NCBI GenBank assembly: GCA_022829145.1
Contig: CM040761.1
Span: forward strand, 1,552,768-1,616,767
Direction: 5' to 3'
Origin: Albula goreensis
Lineage: Eukaryota > Chordata > Actinopteri > Albuliformes > Albulidae
DNA length: 64,000 nt
Positions 57,721 to 64,000 of this stretch are shown in pieces. How positions within the stretch are numbered: position 1 is the stretch's first letter; every line of letters starts with the position of its first letter. Position numbers and translations under genes: made by a program. The notes beneath the pieces were generated by a model. The model saw nothing but the letters and a program-made list of their open reading frames with translations, ran no database searches and had not been told where the DNA came from.

Positions 57721-57952
57721 GTGGGAAGAGGTCAAGAAACACAGCCATCTACCTCACAGCCATTTACCTCCTCCACAGCATCAGTGCCACGAGACCAAGA
57801 TCTTCCTTCCAGAGTTCGGTTTACAACAATTCTTGGATTACACTGTGTCAATTTAATTAAGTTTCCAAAGAATACTTTGTGAGTATACTTTGTGAATATT
57901 TTGGGAGTAAAGAGAGATGAAGAAGATGACAGAAACTGGGGAGGCAAAGAAA

Positions 57953-58529
57953 TGACAGCCAGTCAGTCCTGTAACCACCCCAAGCTGGGGACTCATGCAC
58001 GCGGTCAGCTTGCCGCAACCTCTGGGTGGAGGATTCCAAAGACCGGCTGAAGTGCGTCCTTTTTTTCCCCCAGGGATCCTTGCTGAGCTCCACTCCTGCA
58101 GCCGCACTCAGGACGCTGCCTAAAAACACACAACGACAACACTTGCCCACACACAAAAGGAAAAACAACAAAAATTAGATTAACCAAACCAAAAGAACTT
58201 AACCAGGACCTCCAAAGCAAAATACAAATGAATGAAAAAACTAAACCAAAAACCTGGCTGGCAATGAAACCAAAATCCCCCAAAAAAAGAAAAGCAAAAC
58301 AATTAAAAATACTGTTTTTTTGTCAGCGTCTCTTTTGCTGTGCCGCCCTTACCTACCTGCCTAAATCCCCAGTTATCAGGACAGGCAGATGGAAAGCAGG
58401 TGTGAACTGCACAACGGCAGCAAACACCGCCCACGATCATTCAATGAGCGATTGATGCACCCGCACCCGTCTCCCAAGCTCACCTGAGGAAGTGGCACAC
58501 CAACAGCCCAGCCAGGGTGACTCCTGACA
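57953..58529 (-). mobile_element. LTR-like insertion into a LINE RNase H domain
   Basis: On the minus strand it begins TGTCAGGAGTCACCC at 58529, exactly where RNase H coding homology stops, and probably ends GGCTGTCA at 57953. TG..CA ends, T-rich middle and absence of coding suggest an LTR. No target duplication was found at the left end, so that boundary is tentative. Its first bases resemble those of the element at 45563. Confidence 0.5.
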
Positions 58530-59060
58530 CTTGCATGCTATATAATTCTGTGTATTGTATTGAAAGGAAGATTTCCCTGACCTAAGACTGGTCAATGCTG
58601 CAAGGCTGTCAAACCCAATAATCACACTGTAAGGCCCATTTTCCTCCGCCCACTTCAATGCCAGAATAACTGCCAACAATTCCACTCCATATACTGCCAA
58701 ATGATCTGATTCCCTGTCTTTGATGGATAAATTATGCAAAGGGATAAATGCTGCAGCACCTGTACGCTCAGAGACAAGATCCTTAGATCCATCTGTAAAT
58801 ATGAACGTTCCCTTGTTGTAGTGCCTGTCAATATAGCCCTGCGCTACACTCCAAGCTCCAAGGACGACAGCACCGAAACTCATGTAGTGGCATATTCACA
58901 GCTTTCACCTCCCCAATCCACCCAAAACTCCTATAGCTGGCTTTGCCGTGCTCCCAACATTCTGTTAAGAAAGCCTGTGTGAGATGAGAGACGCAGTGTC
59001 CCTGAAGATTTATCCAATATCCTAGCAGCAGCTTGAGTGTCCTGTCTCAGAGGGCTAGCC
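58530..59060 (-). pseudogene. LINE RNase H domain remnant (I-clade type)
   Basis: Minus-strand frame 58883 downwards: IFTDGSKD (D31), AVYGVELLAVILALKWAEEN (E68) and VIIGFDSLAALTSL (D92), the three first carboxylates of RNase HI in the right order and spacing. The upstream connection reads LASPLRQDTQAAARILDKSS in another frame with a stop (about 59045-58985). The domain is cut at 58530 by an LTR-like insertion, so the fourth catalytic residue region is lost. Such an RNase H after a reverse transcriptase is typical of I-clade non-LTR elements in fish. The reverse transcriptase is not present in the window. Cellular RNase H genes are less likely because the upstream connection matches mobile elements. 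Confidence 0.75.
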
Positions 59061-59639
59061 AAAGAGCATAAATTGCCATAGTAATTGACCTTGAGTTAAT
59101 CTGATTTTGCTTTTTGAAACCAAAAACCCCAAATATCTGTTAACTCTGAGTTAATTAAGTTTTTTGCTAAACCTGTTTTCTGAAACACCCCCCAGGGAGA
59201 CCTGAAGACCGTTAGCCACATCACGAATTAGCCCAGCTAGTTACTAGTTGGTAAATGATCGCAATTACATTTGGGCGAAGCAGCTGCAGTGTCAACAAAT
59301 CATTGTGTAGCAGTCCGTTGCTCCTCCATACAAAATGGTCAAAAAAAAAAACAGTCGTGTACAAAATCTAGTAAATTCCGGGATTATTCAGCTATGTGTC
59401 TCATTCCAGATAGGGCAACTGGCACTCATAGCATTACTGATCGATAGCTTGTTAAACATAAACTTATCCAAGACCTCTCATGGATCACTTTGTGCATCAA
59501 GTCACCAAATTATAAAATGTTTGACTTTTGGGTCAGTAATTGATTCCGCAGCTGAATCAGTGTAGGGAAGTACAATATGCAAGGGGAATATGAGACAGGA
59601 GCCATAATAGCCATAGGAGGGCTTTCTTGGCTACAAGAC
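59061..59639. other. Non-coding DNA
   Basis: Contains TTAACTCTGAGTTAATTAAG near 59140, an internally symmetrical phrase, and CTGTTTTCTGAAACACCCCC, a phrase seen at some DNA-transposon ends. Not resolved further. Confidence 0.3.
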
Positions 59640-59705
59640 CATGGACTGGAGAGAGTTGTGTGGTGGGCCGGATGTGGCCCACGGGCTGCCTGTTGAGGGC
59701 CACTG
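59640..59705 (-). mobile_element. hAT-Charlie-like terminus
   Basis: On the minus strand CAGTGGCCCTCAACAGGCAG and CCCGTGGGCCACATCCGGCC form a start typical of Charlie-type hAT elements. No transposase remnant next to it. Confidence 0.5.
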
Positions 59706-60256
59706 ACCTAAAGGATGAAAATTAAACAAAGGCAATGTAGTATTATTGATGACCAAATACTTAGGTCTTAAAAAGTGAGCTTTACTCTGTTATATAACCA
59801 GTTTTACGTCTTAGAATTCAAAGAGTCATTTTATCCTTATTTTAGATTATATTATCCTACCCCCTGCCAACACCCCCTCCCAAACTTCCTTCTTCTCTCT
59901 CTGGATCTGTTCTTGTAAAATAAAGTTCGAAATCTGCAGTTGAGAATATCAATTTGATATCAATGTAGCGAAAGGCTGTGAGTGAATTGTGAATTGCAAA
60001 TTTTATTTTACCAGAGAGCAGGGTTAGATTTGAAAAAATCTCTCTTGCCCAGGTTGACCTCTATGAGTTTCATGAGGGAAAGAAAAACATGCACTTACCT
60101 TCAGTGTACTGGAGGCTTTAAGAGGATAGAATTTGGTCTCTCCTGTGTAGAATTCTTGTGTGCATTTTGCAAAATACTTCCCAGGAGTACATTTTTGGTT
60201 CTATGGTTAAAGTTAGGGTTCTGGTTCAAGTAAAGCTTAGGAGTTAGGGATAGGAA
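59706..60256. other. Non-coding DNA
   Basis: AT-rich; nothing specific recognised. Confidence 0.3.
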
Positions 60257-60276
60257 GGGTGAGGGTGAGGGGAGGG
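60257..60276 (+). other. G-quadruplex motif
   Basis: Four G tracts with loops TGA, TGA and A: GGGTGAGGGTGAGGGGAGGG, followed by TAAGGGTTAAGG. Short loops predict a stable structure. The neighbouring GGTT/TTAGGG-like text could be a decayed telomere-like repeat. Confidence 0.8.
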
Positions 60277-60301
60277 TAAGGGTTAAGGTTAGTTCTGCCA
60301 A

Positions 60302-60395
60302 CTGTGACTCTGCAGCTTTTAATTAATAAAGGTTGGATTACCATGACTCCGCTGATTTTAATTAATAAAGGTCTGCTTAATGTGACTCTGGCTCC
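60302..60395 (+). repeat. 39-bp tandem repeat, about 2.4 units
   Basis: TGACTC recurs at 60305, 60344 and 60383; each full unit contains TTTTAATTAATAAAGGT. Confidence 0.85.
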
Positions 60396-60539
60396 TGGTC
60401 ATCCATGGGGGGTGGATTTCTATTCCCGTGTTGTGATAGCGGGAGCCGGCCTAGGCGACTCCCGACATGTGTACAAAATTGAGTGCAAATGAAGAAAAAA
60501 AATAATAAACAGAAAGAGCAAACATTGCACAGTGAGTTT

Positions 60540-61060
60540 AAGAGGTTTTCAAAGTAATTTACCTCTGGGAATTAATTAGTGGAATATGGTTATAGCTTGA
60601 AAAAAAATATTTTTCAGGGGTAAATGTGGGCTGTCAGCATTTAGGAATTTTCAACAGTAATTATGGCCAGCTTGATGAACTGGTAAGAAGTTATTTAAAG
60701 TAATTATTATTATTAAATCAACAAGACGGAGAGGCAGGCTGTATTAGCAATGCTATCACTCACTGAGAAGAAATACTTTATGAAAAGCGAAATAAAACCC
60801 TCAGTCTGGGGCATACTCCTCTGACATGGACATAGTGTCAGAATTAGTTTTTTGGTAGATTCTTGTGCTCTCCATGGAACAAACGCAGTTACTGCATCAC
60901 ACTTTAATAAACACCTGCTGTGTCAGCCCACAAAGCCATGAAATATGGGTAATTTCCGCACTGGGCAGCAGGGATTGCATTGAGTGCAGATCTTGATTTT
61001 GACACTGCCCATCCCGACACGGCTGTGTGAGAATCCTGGACACCTTCTATTAAAGTGCCA
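60540..61060. promoter_or_regulatory. Candidate conserved regulatory block
   Basis: Repeat-free block with GGGAATTAATTAGTGG (about 60577-60592), CAGTAATTATGG and AAAGTAATTATTATTA (60655-60715), a dense set of TAAT cores. Inference only. Confidence 0.28.
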
Positions 61061-63009
61061 TGAAGAGGGGGAGACATACACACATATTCTGTCAAAGGGA
61101 TGAAATCTCAATTTATACAATGACATAATTGTGGCATGCCAGGAATTGAAAGTGCTTAGAGTTTTGATCTCTATCCAGGATATTTGGTTCTTATTTAAAT
61201 TGGCTCTCAGAAGTCTGACTTGTATTTCTACTCCTTTATGCCTTATTAAGCAACGTCTTCAAGGATGCAGCAAAACTGTTTATTGTTACTCGTCATCGGC
61301 ACAAACCATTGCATTTTCAAAACATTTGTAATAAAAATTTTAATTATGCTCTTTTAGATCTTTTTTAAAACAATACTAGCCGAGTTGGGTTTTAAAACTT
61401 AAACAGAAATAATGTTGCTGAGCAAGTCTGAATTTGTGTTTAATTTTTAAAAAAATATTTTTTCCTGATTTTTCCCCTTTTTTCCTAACCTGAATGTTCA
61501 ACTGAGCTGGTTGACCTCACTGCAGCACCTGCCCTGACAGCTGTGGGAGGAGAAGTTGAGCATGTGACTCCTCTGAGTCATGTGATGATGCGCCTGCTTC
61601 TTTTCATGCTGCGGCTGCACCACTAACTGCACACTGCCTATGATGCCGGAGGAAGACGTAGTCAGCGTACAGTTGGTTTGTGCTGCCACAGGTTCCCAAG
61701 CATGACAGGGAAGGTGCTATTGCAATGAGACCAATGCAAATACTAAATGAAGTACATTGTTCTTCATTTGTGTAGACTAATCCAGTCATATTAGATCAAT
61801 GGTGTCTTGAGAGCAGAATGACAAGGAGAACACCATTCAATTATATGCAAACAGAGATGGGGTCTCCACAGGGTTAGGAGTGTGAGATGGGCCCTGTTCG
61901 CTTTCAGTGTGGTAGGTATGTACTGTGTGGGAAAGTACAGTGTAAACCTTTCAGTTTGTCTGCCTTCCCTCCTCCGTAGATGTTATATTACTGGTGGCTT
62001 TGGGTAGCATGGTCAGCTTCAGGATCTGTGATCTAGTACAATCTGAGAAAGGAGTGAATGAGTAGGTGTTCCCTTACCATTTCTTTTGAATTGCCTGTAG
62101 AATTCCTGGGTCAATGTGACCAAGAATGTGTGGTGCACCTGGCATGAAGAAATGCTGTAAAAGTGTTCTTTCTCAGTCGGCTTAGTGAAGGACGGGGTGT
62201 TTCTGCTGCTCCACAATTGTACTTGTGTAGCTTGTACAGAAAGGATCAGGATGAGCTACTGTGCACTGTGGTGAACACAAATGGCCTTTTAATTGTTTGA
62301 GTGTATCCAGCAGACCTTGGAACACGACCCTCATGTTGGTTATCCCATTTTAGCACTGACCATAATGGATATCAGAGGAGAGAACTACTCATGTGAGGGT
62401 CACATGGCAAAAGGCTCTGGGTGTGGCTTTCAGATCCTTAAATATCAAAACTAGCATTTTAAACTGTCTTTGATTCACAAGCGGTGATGGCCTCTTGGAT
62501 AGTCACTGTTTATCAGTAGCCTTGTGTATCATATTGATTGGATTCATGTTGTTTTGGTGTAGATCAGTGAGGCTAGGTGAAGATGACTAAAATGTGTCAT
62601 GTGTCCATGTATCCATACCCATTACTCAGCTATCTGATGTAGAATTTGTTACCTTTGTTAAACAATGTGTCCATCATAAAACATTTAGACAACCAGTATT
62701 GGTCAAATATTGGCCAGAACAGAGTGGCAGATTTCTGTCTTTATTAATATCAAATATGATTGTTGTTACACAACATAACAGCAACCAAGGGCTCACTTTG
62801 GATGCCAGCACTTTTTCCATTATATTTAAAAAAAACTCTAACATAAAACAAAATTCTCTACATGATCTCAAAACAAACATTAAACAAATCAAACTGCTGT
62901 AACAATAAATGAAAAATAGTTGCTTTGCTGAAACATGCCCAAGTCTTGCTGTGTTCAAACAAAATCATGCTTTATATGCTTTTACACAATTATTATTGAT
63001 TCCACAGTT
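61061..63009. other. Non-coding DNA, nothing specific recognised
   Basis: Frames at 61498-61789, 62019-62216 and 62594-62958 are short, overlap on both strands and lack domains. Confidence 0.35.
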
Positions 63010-63480
63010 GCGACGAAGGTGGAAAAATACAAAAGGAGGGATTCCACTTACATTTCCCTAAAAAAGGAAAGGCGAGAGTCACCTTGGATTCTAAAATATC
63101 CTTTCCGCTGAAATGTCCTGGTCTCTCCAGGTGTATCTGCCCACAGCCCACAGTTTAATGAAAAGTGGCAGGTCCCTGGACACAATTGGAGGCTGAAGCA
63201 GGTGACATCACAGAGCTCCATCACTCACTGACATTATCGTTTCTGCAGATTCCAACTATGCAATATGAAATTAAAGCCATTCAAGGTCTAGTCCAGCCCC
63301 ACAGCCATTCTTGAGCACAGCTTCACAGAAATACCTTAATTACCTCTCAGAATAACAATTTAGAGTTTTGCCTTCTCCACTACACAAGGCAACCTTAATG
63401 TCACATTAGTCCCACAGAGGGGAATGAGTCACCTTGAAATGGTGACAGTACTTGAATGGTCTCTTAACTCCATTTGTGCA
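63010..63480. promoter_or_regulatory. Candidate conserved regulatory block
   Basis: Even composition without repeats, with ATGCAATATGAAATTAAAGC (63258-63277) and ATACCTTAATTACCTC (63331-63346). Looks like a non-coding element under constraint; not testable here. Confidence 0.28.
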
Positions 63481-64000
63481 TTTTGTGCATGTTTGAAGCT
63501 GGGCTTTTACTGCCAGCATAGACACACACGCACAGGACAGGATTTTTCCTCAAATGAAAGTTGACAGCACTGTAATGTATGAATACGTCTGTATGTCTCA
63601 TCTAGCCATTTCTGAGAAGCAAAGACTCTAAAAGACCACCTACTTTTCATCAAAGCATTATATAAAAAGTGTTTTTATGTAGGAGGTAAACATGGTGGGT
63701 GAGGAATCTCTATTCTGTCTTCCTGGAAATCTCCTCATATGGAGGATCTTTTCAGCTCTAATGGTATGAAACACATGGTTAAGTACATTAATCAGACCAG
63801 TTCATCTTTAAAAGACCAAAGACTTGACCTGAAAAAAGAACTGTAGTTGCTTTGTAGATTATGCCCTACAACCTGTTCAACAATGTCCACTTCTGCTACG
63901 AATGCAACAGATTACAGTCGGTATGTTGGAAATGCAGCCATTTCAGATGAAATTATTGAAATTATCTTGAAATTCTCTTCAAAGTTTGACCACATATTTC
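63481..64000. other. Non-coding DNA to window end
   Basis: Nothing specific recognised. Confidence 0.3.

Noticed and set aside
58437..58883. A 148-codon cellular RNase H gene
   Set aside because: The last part is read-through into an LTR-like insertion, the upstream part matches LINE connection sequence and contains stops.

Overview
The window is AT-rich vertebrate DNA, most likely from a ray-finned (teleost) fish. The evidence is the repeat content: Tc1/mariner termini of the CAGTACCAGTCAAAAG and CAGTCCCCTCCAAAA types, LINE 3' ends with the conserved GGATAAAAG..GTCTGCC..AAATG tail and TGTAAATG repeats typical of eel UnaL2-like elements, tRNA-derived SINEs carrying a related tail, L2/L1-like LINE relics, Tigger and hAT relics, solo LTRs and minisatellites. 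Species cannot be named from this. There is no operon-like layout, no real tRNA or rRNA gene, no CRISPR array and no convincing multi-exon gene. Nearly all open frames are chance frames or transposon debris. One weak candidate first coding exon lies at 1348-1418.

Layout. 0-5.6 kb: a LINE tail split by a 78-bp Tc1-like MITE, then plain DNA. 5.6-8.8 kb: a degenerate 48-bp tandem array into which a 776-bp inverted-repeat transposon and a 407-bp solo LTR have inserted, followed by a foldback element. 9-19 kb: a perfect 16-bp hairpin, hAT, LINE, Tigger and L1-like relics. 20-26 kb: a 51-bp tandem duplication, a candidate regulatory block, two hAT relics and a 25-bp minisatellite. 26-30 kb: mostly unremarkable, with one enhancer-like block. 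29.7-32.8 kb: UnaL2-like LINE end, Tc1-like fragment and L2 fragment side by side, then a ~30-copy 35-bp minisatellite. 33-41 kb: enhancer-like block, AT-rich DNA, LTR fragment, SINE relic. 41-46.3 kb: internally deleted L2 relic, three SINE sequences, a 705-bp LTR-like element with a hairpin. 46-52 kb: two enhancer-like blocks and otherwise plain DNA. 52-55 kb: 46-bp minisatellite, and an LTR-like sequence split by a second copy of the inverted-repeat transposon. 55.8-59.7 kb: Tigger transposase pseudogene, LTR inserted into a LINE RNase H domain, hAT-like end. 60-64 kb: G-quadruplex motif, 39-bp repeat and two more enhancer-like blocks.

How it fits together. This reads as a gene desert or very large intron. 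Several single-copy blocks carry homeodomain, POU or PBX/HOX-type motifs and are unlike the surrounding repeats, so they may be regulatory, but conservation could not be tested here. Several nested insertions give a relative order of transposon activity. Autonomous LINE tails and the SINEs that probably borrowed their machinery occur in the same window.
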